From the NCBI GenBank assembly GCA_018806915.1, contig JAGKQI010000096.1, positions 1,364,001 to 1,428,000 of the forward strand: a stretch of 64,000 bases of DNA, given 5' to 3'. A program made the translations under genes and the position numbers. Positions 21,031 through 30,509 of the stretch are shown piece by piece; positions within the stretch are counted from its first letter, which is position 1, and every line of letters begins with the position of its first letter. Origin of the DNA: Phytophthora colocasiae. Taxonomy: Eukaryota; Oomycota; Peronosporomycetes; Peronosporales; Peronosporaceae. The notes under the pieces are model-generated. The model did no database searches and was not told the DNA's origin. It saw only the letters and a list, made by a program, of their open reading frames with translations.

Positions 21031-24000
21031 TCATGGGCGGTCTTTCAAGCAAACCATTGCAGCATTACGTCCGCAGGCCCCCATAACACCGCCACCAGGG
21101 TGCGTGCCTGCGGAACAGAAGTATAGGCCGTCGATCGGGGTTCGGTAGGTGGAATATCCAGACATAGGCCGCATCCAGAAAAGCTAGTGAATGATAAACC
21201 CGTTAGTTGAACTCAAACCCAAGCAAATGTGTATGCAAGTGTAGGTAAGTACCTGGTCGAAGCCCATGGCCCCGTGAAAAATGTTCCCTCGCGGTAACGA
21301 GAATATTTTCTCAAGGTCGGGAGGCTTGACAACGAGTATAGGTCAGCAACATTATATTATTTTGACGAAACAAGACTACCCACCGTGAGCATGTCATAGT
21401 CAACGATCGACTTTGTAAAGCCTGGTGCATACTCCTCAATGACTGAGAAAACTTGATTCGCAAAACGCTCTTTTTTCCCTGGTTCACTCCAACTTCCATC
21501 CTGAAATCACGAGTTAGAAGCACAAATACCTACGATAGATACGAATACTTTAATACCTTTGGTTTGTAAGGAGTGTACTGCACGAAAAGAAGAGCGATGT
21601 GTTTCCCTGATGGCAGTAGCGAAAAGTTATTGCTGTATTTAAAGGAAAATCATTCGAATAATGTACCTGGTGGCGCAATTGTAGGGTCCAACGACGTCGG
21701 AATGTTCATCTCGATGACAGGTCTCTTCGAGCATAACCCATGCTGTGCGTCCAAGAAGGCATCCTCGATCTATGAATTTCGTGTTTGTCAAGTAAAAACA
21801 ACCGTGTCTGCAGTTGACCCAACAGCATAAACCTTACCTGATCGAGTGAGTCTTCGAAATGGATCGTTCCATAATGATTTGGCATAGGTACATTGCCATT
21901 TCCTCCGTTCGGAAAACACGAAAAGTTTGGCAATCGATCAAGCGCCACGTTGATCTACATACATATGTACGGTAAAGAATCAATTTTTTTTCCAAAAGAA
22001 TGCGAGATAAGTCTACTTACCTTCGTTGAAGCCGACTCACTGCTCCAGTTTCGCTTGAAATGTGTTACCACCTCCTCAGGCAAGTCTCCGTTGTCAACCA
22101 AATCCAGAATCGTCGTAGCTGGACTAGCGTTCGATAGAACACAGTCCGATTCTATAACTTCTCCATTCTCCAAACAAACGCCCGAGGCTCTTCCATCTTG
22201 CACTGAAATTGCCTTGACAGGCGTGCAAACTTGAATTTCAGCCCCAGCTTCAATCGCAGCCTTTTTGATAGCCTCGGAAACGCCACCCATTCCTCCCTTT
22301 ACGTGCCCCCAAGCACCCTTGATGCCATTCACTTCCCCCATTACGTGGTGGAAGAGGATATAGGCCGACCCTGGTGTCGACGGAGAAATCTGTACCAAGC
22401 GCATTTAGTAGCTTGCACATGAAACCGGATTACCCGCAATTTGTTACGCACCTTTGCACCGATAATGGCATCAGTAGCAAGCGTAGCCTTTAGGACATCA
22501 CTCTCAAACCACTTGTCAAGAATCTTTGTCGCGGGTGCTGTCATGAATTCCGCAAAAGTTGTCAGCTTGCCTCCGAGCTGGCCGCAACGATATCCCAAGC
22601 GTGCCATTGCCTTTGCTGCTTCTAGGCGTCGACTACACGCACAGATAAAAGAACACTGTAATTCAAGCAACATAATCACTTCTAATAAAAAGAAGTGTAC
22701 ATACCTAAGAGCAGCAGTCGAATCGAAGGCTGTGTGGAGATCTGGCGGAGGCTATGTCCCGAGCAACACCAAACAGTTAAAACCCAGATTGAAATTCTAC
22801 TGCGACCAAATAGATCATTACCTCATCTAGCATCGGCAAGAAGAAATTCACCATTTCCTACATATGAATGTGTTGTACCGACTTCCCTTTGTCTAAGGCG
22901 TCACCGCATACAGGCGACACAGGGTTTCAACCAATCATAGCGATACGAATCACTACCTCTGTCAAAGGCGACATTGAACTTGGCGCTTCTATTTTTGTGG
23001 CGTGCTGCCATTCAAGATTCAGCCCGCATGGCTGGAGGTGAAGCCGAAGCCCGCGCAACAACAGCAGAGCCGCTCCAGGAGAAGCACAAGCCTGTCGGGC
23101 GCCCACGTCTCCGTGAAGATGGCGGTAGTACGGAAAGCACGGGAATGAGAGAGGCGTTCACGAACGCGATTAAGCTACGTGCAGCTAAGCGTTATCGCAG
23201 TACTGACAACGCCAGGCAGACAATCGAGGAATTCTGGCCTAATCTACACCCAGCGGAATACAGCAACCGTCGCAAGCTTTTAAGTAAATGGAAGAAGAAG
23301 GTGACTAAGCTAGAGCAGGCCTGTGCAACTACCAAGGGCATGCTGCGAAAGAGAGAGCGTTTGGTAGGAACAGGAGTAAAGATGCTGAAGGCGAGATCGT
23401 CGACTGGATCAACCTGAGGCAAGAAGGCGTACCAGTTTTGGCGCTCATGCTTAGCCTAAAAGCCACTGAAGTTGCTACAAGCTACAACGTCCAAGCTCAC
23501 AAAGACCGAGACTGCAATGCGAACGAGCTGCCGAGCTTGCTGGCTTGCACGTTCTGGACGAACAGATCGGCGAAATCGACTCCGATACCGATACCGTATT
23601 GGCAACGACGAGTGAATCTTTGCGTAGGCATTCTGCTAATCGATACCACGGTTTTGACTGCTCATCTCCGAAGATCAACTTTTTGGAGACCTGCTCATCA
23701 CCCGAAGATAGGGTGCGCCTTAGACAAAGGGAAGTCGGTAAGGTAGTTTGTAAATAATTCACACCTCCAGCGAATGCTGCTCACCTCCAACATCTTGTTG
23801 TAGACTGGATAAGCTTTCGCATCTGCGGTTGAAAATTGAGCTGTACAATGAATTACATTAGCTTCATGCAAACAACATGGCATAACAATTTATACCACTC
23901 ACCAATACTTTCTTGAGTTTTCTTCATATCGCTCCCGAGAATGAGACTGCGGCCGTCGCGCGTCGGTGTGAATGATGATGGATCCCTAACGAAAACTTCA

Positions 24001-24527
24001 ATTCGCATACCTTGTAAGTACGCCAACAAGTTAAATTCACTAGATGCCCAGCATCTCTCACCCTCAAGCCCGTGTCGATGCAGGTCTAAATCTTTAATTA
24101 TTTGCGGCCGAAAGAGTGAGAAGACGTACGACGCCCTTGAAAACTTAAACCCCGGGAATATTTCCTCAGTCACCGCTGCACCCCCGACAACATGTCGTTT
24201 TTCCAACACGCAAACACTTTTCCCAGCCTAGAGACATAACAACATAGTATGCGACTTTAGTTTGTGTGCTCAGCCCCATATGTGGAAGTGACATATCACC
24301 TTTGCCAGGTATGCGGCAGCTACGAGTCCATTATGACCTGCGCCAACAACGATGGCGTCCCTGATTGACACATACATTAGCTGTTAGCACTTCCTTGTCT
24401 TGACCTTGCGCTATTTGCTCACCACTTCTTCCGTAACAGAGAAGCAGGGCCCCTCATACTTTCTAAACACTGGAGCTTGAAGAGCTCTTCGTCCGACGTG
24501 GGAAATCGTAGAATGGATGGGAGGCAT
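21031..24527 (-). CDS. PYROXD2-like FAD oxidoreductase, 14 exons, one intron carrying a transposon
   Basis: Phytoene-desaturase-type flavoprotein matching animal PYROXD2, a mitochondrial protein. The exons are 24527..24460, 24360..24300, 24227..23903, 23840..23785, 22857..22822, 22751..22705, 22632..22452, 22389..22021, 21954..21838, 21769..21667, 21606..21557, 21500..21384, 21324..21253 and 21183..21031. They join to 584 aa with no frame break, close to the animal length. Seen: the dinucleotide-binding [58 protein letters not shown], and the C-terminal [17 protein letters not shown]. The N-terminus [17 protein letters not shown] resembles a mitochondrial presequence. Intron 4 (23784-22858, 927 bp) is far larger than the others because it contains a transposon. 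Confidence 0.92.
22878..23738. mobile_element. pogo-type DNA transposon inside PYROXD2 intron 4
   Basis: 861 bp with perfect 23-bp terminal inverted repeats (CCGACTTCCCTTTGTCTAAG, then GCG, at 22878-22900; complement at 23716-23738) and TA on both sides (22876-22877, 23739-23740). Subtracting the element and one TA leaves a 64-bp intron, the size normal for this gene. Its repeats differ from those of the 15659 element, so it is a different family. Confidence 0.9.
22974..23760 (+). pseudogene. Transposase N-terminal remnant (pogo/CENP-B-type)
   Basis: Plus-strand ORF 22974..23417 encodes [34 protein letters not shown] and [18 protein letters not shown], a helix-turn-helix region as in pogo/CENP-B transposases. 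Near 23375 the frame shifts and continues as [20 protein letters not shown], the second DNA-binding half. Further protein-like pieces follow in a third frame to about 23757. No DDE catalytic domain is present, so the copy is internally deleted and non-autonomous. It is antisense to the host gene. Confidence 0.75.
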
Positions 24528-24579
24528 CGAAGGTGATCAGAATCAACTTCAACATCAGAGTGATGGTCATCAAATCTGA

Positions 24580-24625
24580 TTAAGTCCGAAGTTGAATCTG
24601 ATTAAGTCCGAAGTTGAAGTTACCA
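24580..24625. repeat. 19-bp tandem duplication near PYROXD2 5' end
   Basis: AATCTGATTAAGTCCGAAGTTG occurs twice in direct tandem between the PYROXD2 start and the unresolved reading frames downstream. Confidence 0.6.
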
Positions 24626-25400
24626 TGTTCGAGGTGCAGATCCTGCGGCAGCGGAAGGCGGCGGGAGTACGCGGTCGACTCCAGGCTCTTCGTCGGCGGT
24701 TCTGTATGATGGTGAGCAGCAGGAACTTCGAGATCTCTCTCCTGCCAGCTTCGTCTACCGCTGCAGCTGTGATAAGTATCAGTCGGAATCGGATCAAAAG
24801 CGTGCGAGTGCGAGGACGACTACTACGAATTAGTATTGATACACGAGAGTCTCTAACGTAAGTTTGAGATGGTATATACTAAAATTGTAGATAAAGTATT
24901 CTCTTGTTGTGTAGTATCCGTCTACAGGACGCTGATGAAACACTGCGGGCTGCAGAGGCGATGATGGTGTCATGGGGTAAGACTACGTTTGATCGAGGAC
25001 TTCGACGATAAAGCTAAAGCTGTGCTGTATAGATATCGATCCTCTAGTAGAAGACTTGGAAGTGTCAGCTCCTGATACGGAAGAACAAGCGGACTTTGGT
25101 GTGGAAAAGCTTGTGCCGCATTATATGAACGATCAGGAATTTCGGGGACTAATTCATGAGATTCATGACCATATCGACGTTGCTCTGGGAATCGGAGAGT
25201 CGAACTACGAAGTGTGTCTGTGATGGTGTGAGCAGAGCTATGAAGGCCAAAGGTAGACTAGTACTATTATATGTAGTACACCCTAACCTAAAACGTTGTT
25301 CTACGTCAAGAAGTTCACACAACACATTTCTATCGACTCTGAACAATTAGAGCGAGGTACTCGAGAAGATGCTGTTGAAAAGCTTGTAGCAGAACACTGG
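24624..25400 (+). pseudogene. Unresolved gene or relic, plus strand
   Basis: Protein-like pieces occur in changing frames. From 24624 one frame gives a basic peptide and overlaps another frame reading DLSPASFVYRCSCDKYQSES. A clear GTAAGT...TGTAG intron then leads to RLQDADETLRAAEAMMVSW. After a second intron this joins DIDPLVEDLEVSAPDTEE and LIHEIHDHIDVALGIGESN, ending at TGA near 25222. Further coding-like sequence reappears at about 25300 (ISIDSEQLERGTREDAVEKL) antisense to the racemase tail. The YRCSC/DKY stretch recalls a DPH-type zinc finger, but the ligands are incomplete. I cannot build one clean model, so a decayed gene is likeliest. Confidence 0.35.
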
Positions 25401-26443
25401 CGAGAAGATGGTGGTGCGGGGCATGCCTTAGGTGAACTCTGCGGTAAAACAGAATATGAATTCTGCCCCTTGGCACAAATTCTGCTTCTTTCTTCGGGTT
25501 TCAACCTTGATGGATCTGCCTCGCGTATCATGGCACGTGCCAGCGCCACCATAGGGTTAATGAGGAGACAACCAGCAATATGCGTCTTGCCAGTGAATAC
25601 AAAAGGAATTTCTGTGCAGCCCAGAATGATCGCCTCGGCCCCTTGTTCTCGGAGGTGCAACGCGTACCGATGAAAATTGGCCATAGAGAGCGGAGACACG
25701 GCCGGAGCTGTGCTTTTTACTCCCCATTCACGATTGTAAATCGATTCGTGTAGCTCCTGTTGCATTGGCCCCGCTTGAATCTCCACCACTGTGTAACCGC
25801 GAGGCTCTAGTAGATCATGGTATACGCGTGAATTGCGGGTTCCAGTAGTAGACATCAAGCCAACTCGTTTACACGACGGTAACCTCCTCTCGATGAACGC
25901 TACCGTCTCTTCAAGCATGTGTACATGCTGCACGTAGCTTGCACCTCCTGTACGACGTATGAATTCGTCCCATATTGGTTGTGAATGGAAGGTATTGCAC
26001 GGTACACCAACCACAAGTTGAGCACGTCCTACAGTAGCTGCAGCGTGCATCATTGCAAATGTACGTGCCATGCCACACGCAGGGTTCTCCACTTCCTTGA
26101 GTGAGTTGACATTGTCACACTCGTTGTCTCCATTCACAGACCCACTATTTGAGTCGGAATTGGTTGCATCTGCAGACGAACGTGCAGCGTAAACGAGATA
26201 CTCGGTGCGGTCTGTCATGTCTTCGGAGCGAGAAAAATGGCAAACATTTAGGTGACCCTGATCCTCTCCAGCACTGTCGGTGTTCTGCAGTATGAGCTGG
26301 TGCAGCAGAAGCCCTGCAGCGGGTCCAACACCGCCACATATGCCCAGCACCACTTCTTTACGTTTCTTGGTCTCAACTTGTTTCACCTTCACGACGACAG
26401 GCGACTCCATTGATGCTGGAGATGGCACGTTTGGGCACACCAT
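25301..26443 (-). CDS. Aspartate/glutamate racemase family protein
   Basis: A PLP-independent amino-acid racemase interconverting L and D forms of Asp or Glu. It is a single exon of 380 codons. Seen: GICGGVGPAAGLLLHQLIL at the start of the domain, GVPCNTFH with the first catalytic Cys, GLMSTTGTRNSRVYHDLLE, and ILGCTEIPF with the second Cys. The family is mainly bacterial, and an intronless gene here is compatible with ancient acquisition (inference). A low-complexity Ser/Asn/Asp insert (about residues 90-120) interrupts the domain. The last 60 codons are Ser/Pro/Cys-rich and antisense to a coding-like plus frame. The real protein may therefore end or splice near residue 320, around 25480. Confidence 0.85.
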   Translation of the reverse strand: MVCPNVPSPASMESPVVVKVKQVETKKRKEVVLGICGGVGPAAGLLLHQLILQNTDSAGEDQGHLNVCHFSRSEDMTDRTEYLVYAARSSADATNSDSNSGSVNGDNECDNVNSLKEVENPACGMARTFAMMHAAATVGRAQLVVGVPCNTFHSQPIWDEFIRRTGGASYVQHVHMLEETVAFIERRLPSCKRVGLMSTTGTRNSRVYHDLLEPRGYTVVEIQAGPMQQELHESIYNREWGVKSTAPAVSPLSMANFHRYALHLREQGAEAIILGCTEIPFVFTGKTHIAGCLLINPMVALARAMIREADPSRLKPEERSRICAKGQNSYSVLPQSSPKACPAPPSSRQCSATSFSTASSRVPRSNCSESIEMCCVNFLT

Positions 26444-26679
26444 GCTTTGACGAGTCGCGCGCTCAAAGGAAGCTTACGGATAGAAAGAATAAGCAGCGCA
26501 GGCTCATTCCAGCTCCGCTGTAGACACTCGTCCTCTTGTCGCGTCTGGCACTAATTGACGATGATTGGCGGAAGTGCATCATCAGATCTGAGAACGCGGC
26601 TGCTAAAATCAATGGCAAGACCTGGAAGTCCAAGTTACCTAGCAGCTAGTTGCTGTCAACGACTGTGCAATGGTGTTTT

Positions 26680-27172
26680 CTACCAATTTCCCATGCATGA
26701 GCACTGAGCACTGAGCACTGCAACTTCAAAGTGTTCGTCATCGAATCGCGAAAAAATATGCAGCCCATCCCACCTAACTTCAGGACTCCATCTCGAGGCC
26801 GATGGCAATGCCATTGACCAGTAGATCTCTCCATCTTTCAAAGAGACTGCCGTACATACCAGGGTATAAGGTAAAGAGATACATGTTACCTTGCTGCAGC
26901 ACCATCTTGCAAACACCGTGACATTGCTCCATCATTGGCTCAGTCCGAGTTTTATCCAGTGGATGCTCTTCTCGTCTCTCACTGGCCAAAACACCATCCG
27001 CCTGACGTAGAAAATCTGAGAAATGCTCGACGGAAGTGTATGCTGCACGACGCGTAGCATTCACTCTCACTCCTGACCGCTAGCCGGTCGCTATTGCACA
27101 AGAAACAATATCTCCAAAGGCAACAGCCAAATATATACCGACCGACAGCTGAAGCGTGAGGTATAGAAGCAT
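26680..27172 (-). pseudogene. Small membrane-anchored protein gene with in-frame TAG
   Basis: Reading minus from the ATG at 27172, a hydrophobic leader (LLYLTLQLSVGIYLAVAF) is followed after 30 codons by TAG (27082-27080). The same frame then stays open: TRRAAYTSVEHFSDFLRQ ... QCHGVCKMVLQQ. A GTAACA...GGCAG intron (26889-26847, 43 bp) joins in frame to SLKDGEIYWSMALPSAS and LHIFSRFDDEHFEVAVL, ending at 26680. No family is recognised. The continuity on both sides of the stop suggests a recently disabled gene, a recoded stop, or a start in a different exon. It is head-to-head with the patatin gene, 38 bp away. Confidence 0.45.
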
Positions 27173-27210
27173 CCTCGTCAATTCGCTACTACGCTCCGTC
27201 TCAGTCAATT

Positions 27211-29391
27211 ATGCAGACAACCGTGACGCCCCCACTCTCCTCGGCAGCAGTGGCATCCAAGCGATTAAAGCTGGAGGTGCCAATTGCAGCAACTGAACAC
27301 ACAATTCCAATGGTTCTACAGCCGAAGGCCACGTGGAAAGACTCGGAGCGCATTGCGCAGTTCGTAGCGAATGTAACCAGCGCTGTTTTGGTGGTGGCCA
27401 TTGCCAGTTACTACCTGGTGCCGATGGCCACACTTGCACTGGTCGAGACTCCACGTCTTGCAGCACAACTACAGGACCGTGCAGCGTGTATAGCAAGAAA
27501 CGCTTCCATTGTGCTCACAGATGGATGGAAGGCTATGCAGAAGCTTGACATCAAGCCGTCCAGCTCTATCATTTCAATTCTGGAGCGTATGTGGAACAGC
27601 CCGCAGGTTACTGCAGCCCTCACGTTGACGATCGCATGTCTGGTGCTGATTCGTAAGTACAAGGTGATCGGGTGGTTCCTGTATCTACAAGCGGGTGTGA
27701 CGCTGCAATGGGGTATTGCACTTTACCAATTGGCGCGGATTCTCTTTTCGATGTCGTGCTATTTCACGGTGAAGTTAATCAAGATTGTACTTGCGCTACT
27801 CCGACGAGGGTATGCTAGTATCTTCGGCGTACGCAATCGACAGGCTGTAGCACTGCGACAGCTAATGAAAACTGCCCCAACACACGCGGTTTGGGTGGAG
27901 ATGGCGGAGTATCTGGACACATTGGAAGGCAAAGACCACTGGAAAACTACTATCTCTGACGAGGACTTGGAATACTGTGACTTCGTGCAGCTGCGCAAGA
28001 ATTTGACTGCGCTGAAGCGTGCAATGGATGATCAGAAGCCTAACATGAGCGAGCTGAGATACATGATGGCAGCTTGTGTTATGCGCAATGAACTCGGTGT
28101 AGACTCTCCAAGTCTTCATCTTGAGTGCAAATCAGGCACCAAGACTGTGATTAACGAGTATAATGACGCTATCGTGCGTGCACTGGAAATACTTGGCAAT
28201 GCTAGCGATGTGGAGTTTCCGCGTGAGGAAAAAATCCAATTCTTTAAACATATCAAGCAGTCCTTCGGCTCGACGGCGCTGTGTCTGAGTGGCGGTGGAT
28301 CTATCGCCATGTACCACAAAGGAATCATCAAGGCGCTACTGGAAGCTGACCTGATGCCGAACATCGTGTCTGGTTCTTCAGGAGGTGCCATTACTGCTGC
28401 CATGATCGCTTGTAAGACAAACAAAGAGCTACTTGACGACATCATCCAAGACGATGTGTCCACGCGATTCATTCCTCTGGGTATTCGTTGGTTCCCACCT
28501 CTGCTCGAGCAGATCACACACTGCATCAAGACTGGTTTTCTAGTCGAGTGCTCCATTTTTGAGCGCACTACTCAGCATTACTACGGCGAGCCGTTAAATG
28601 CGGTGCAGAAATTGATGTACTACACCTTCCAGGACGCCTTCCTCAAGACAGGTCGTCACGTGTGTATCACCGTCTCGGCGTCAGATGTCAATAGCGCACA
28701 CAAAGGCCCCAAGAAGTTGCTGTTGGACCACATCAATTCACCGCACGTTTTGCTTTGGAGTGCGGTGGCCTGCTCGTGCTCCCTTCCTGGGATCATGAAG
28801 AGCAAGCAGCTTATGGCGCGGGATTTTGACGGTAATGTTGTTCCGTACAACTCGCTGGGCAAGGAATGGTGTGACGGTAGTATCCAACACGATCTGCCCA
28901 TGGAGACGATGGCAAGCTGCTTTAATGTGACAAACTTCATCGTGTCACAAGTGAATCCGCACGTTGTACCATTCGTAGGCGACGAGATCGACCAGCCTGG
29001 CTTCCGCAAGAGCATATTCCATACGCTCGAGAGTGTGATCGCTGCTGATGTGCGCCACCGTCTCAAAATGCTGGCATTCCTAGGTTTGTTTCCTAAAATC
29101 TACGGCCACCAGTTCAGTGCGTACTTCCGGCAGAATTTCTCCGGTAATGTGACTCTTGTTCCGGAGTTTTCCTTCCAGGAGGCTATCGGTATCAAGGCTA
29201 TCCAGAACCCGACCAAGAAGGACATGCACAACTACATCGAAGGGGGACAACGCACAGCATGGCCAAAGCTGGGCTATATCCGCCACCTATGCAGCATTGA
29301 AAAGAGTTTAGATCGTCAGCTCCATCGTTTGTTAGGGGCAACTGCTGCTCCTTATAGCAACTGGTTGCATCCGGACTCCAAAACGGACTAG
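27211..29391 (+). CDS. Patatin-like triacylglycerol lipase (SDP1/TGL-type)
   Basis: A single exon of 726 aa. Seen: the oxyanion motif LSGGGSIAMYHKG, nucleophile elbow GSSGGAITAA (Ser near residue 388), and the dyad Asp in EWCDGSIQHDLPM (near 555). Upstream is a hydrophobic region (about 50-75 and 130-190) and the DUF3336-like segment found before the patatin core in plant SDP1 and yeast TGL3/4/5. Those enzymes hydrolyse stored triacylglycerol at lipid droplets. The Ser-Asp dyad, long N-terminus and membrane segments support the same role here, feeding beta-oxidation. The chosen start is the first ATG of the frame. Confidence 0.9.
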   Translation: MQTTVTPPLSSAAVASKRLKLEVPIAATEHTIPMVLQPKATWKDSERIAQFVANVTSAVLVVAIASYYLVPMATLALVETPRLAAQLQDRAACIARNASIVLTDGWKAMQKLDIKPSSSIISILERMWNSPQVTAALTLTIACLVLIRKYKVIGWFLYLQAGVTLQWGIALYQLARILFSMSCYFTVKLIKIVLALLRRGYASIFGVRNRQAVALRQLMKTAPTHAVWVEMAEYLDTLEGKDHWKTTISDEDLEYCDFVQLRKNLTALKRAMDDQKPNMSELRYMMAACVMRNELGVDSPSLHLECKSGTKTVINEYNDAIVRALEILGNASDVEFPREEKIQFFKHIKQSFGSTALCLSGGGSIAMYHKGIIKALLEADLMPNIVSGSSGGAITAAMIACKTNKELLDDIIQDDVSTRFIPLGIRWFPPLLEQITHCIKTGFLVECSIFERTTQHYYGEPLNAVQKLMYYTFQDAFLKTGRHVCITVSASDVNSAHKGPKKLLLDHINSPHVLLWSAVACSCSLPGIMKSKQLMARDFDGNVVPYNSLGKEWCDGSIQHDLPMETMASCFNVTNFIVSQVNPHVVPFVGDEIDQPGFRKSIFHTLESVIAADVRHRLKMLAFLGLFPKIYGHQFSAYFRQNFSGNVTLVPEFSFQEAIGIKAIQNPTKKDMHNYIEGGQRTAWPKLGYIRHLCSIEKSLDRQLHRLLGATAAPYSNWLHPDSKTD

Positions 29392-29685
29392 AAAATAAAA
29401 GTGTACTATGTATCACCCACAGGCCTGAGGCTTTAGACTACATTTTCGTGTACGTGCAATAGAAGTCGAATCGCAAAGTAATACTTCAAGTTGCACATTC
29501 AAAGCATTTGTGGTTACGTCGCCAAAACTTCAAGGTCATGTACATTCTTTTCCTCGATGTTGTTAGGGTACAACTTGCATCACCGGAATGAATCAGCGGT
29601 TCTCATTGGTTGACAGGCGAATGGCTAAAGAGTCTTACAGTGTAGCGTGAAGGCGTTGAGAAACATCGCGTGTTCAAAGAGTCGC

Positions 29686-29692
29686 TATAAAG
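29686..29692 (+). promoter_or_regulatory. TATA-like element upstream of cysteine dioxygenase
   Basis: TATAAAG lies only 17 bp before the first ATG (29709), with ATTGG (inverted CCAAT) at about 29608. If this TATA box is functional, transcription would start at or after 29709, and translation would begin at a downstream Met (29757 or 29808). Confidence 0.4.
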
Positions 29693-29708
29693 CGGATACG
29701 AGAGAACA

Positions 29709-30443
29709 ATGAACAATACCAAGGACTCAACCACTTCCACTACACCAGAGACGACGATGACAATGGACTTGAGCCTTTCAAAGACCACTGCGAACCCACC
29801 AGCTATCATGTCAATGGACCTCGCACAGCTTGTGGAGACACTGGAGCGCGAGCTCGGAAGGGACCCTGAGCTCGCTATCAAGCACAAGCCGAGACTTCAA
29901 CAGCTCCTTGAGTACGGTGCTTTGTGCTAGTTGCAGTGGCTAACTAGAATATATATTTTAACGGTGACACGGTATCGTAGGGACTTCCCTGTCAATATGG
30001 AGGAGCTGCAGCGCTTCGCGCATTTCGACCCGTCTCGCAATTATACGCGCAACCTCATTTCAACTGACAACGAGACGTATGCACTGATGTTACTGTGCTG
30101 GAACCCGGGGAAGTATAGCCCTGTACACGACCACCCGACCGATGGCTGCTGGGTCAAGGTCATCCAGGGACACGTGAATGAAGTGCGCTACGAAAAGCAG
30201 AACGACAAGCTCGTTGAGACCTCCAATCTGGTATTCACGTCAGGTGTCACGTATATGGATGACTCATTCGGTCTGCACAAGGTGGGAAATCCACACACAG
30301 AGACCAATGCCATTTCCATGCACTTGTACTCGCCTCCGTACGAGAAGTGCCGCGTTTGGCTCGACACGGAAGATGCCAACCAATCGTCAGTGTCAGTAGC
30401 GAACTACTACACAGAGTACGGCGAGAAGGTGGAGTACTCGTAA
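29709..30443 (+). CDS. Cysteine dioxygenase (type I)
   Basis: Non-haem iron enzyme oxidising L-cysteine to cysteine sulfinate. Two exons, 29709..29911 and 29981..30443, join in frame (LLE/DFPVNMEEL) to 221 aa. Seen: YTRNLISTDNETYALMLLCW, the iron ligands in PVHDHPTDGCWV and GLHKVGNP, and SMHLYSPPYEKC. The Cys after the HDH motif and the Tyr in HLYSPP correspond to the crosslinked Cys-Tyr pair of the animal enzyme. The N-terminal 35 residues (Thr/Ser-rich) are poorly conserved in type; the true start may be the internal MDLAQLVETLE, as the TATA position suggests. Confidence 0.93.
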
Positions 30444-30509
30444 GGTTTGACGTTTATAAGCACATTAGCTGAAGCAGGCAAAATCTGTAACGATACATAT
30501 ACTCTAGTC

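Noticed and set aside
26700..26722. GAGCACT repeated three times
   Set aside because: Only about 22 bp and inside the second exon of the small gene; too short to be a meaningful array.
28116..28568. 150-codon minus ORF inside the patatin gene
   Set aside because: It is antisense to the nucleophile elbow region and has no recognisable domain.
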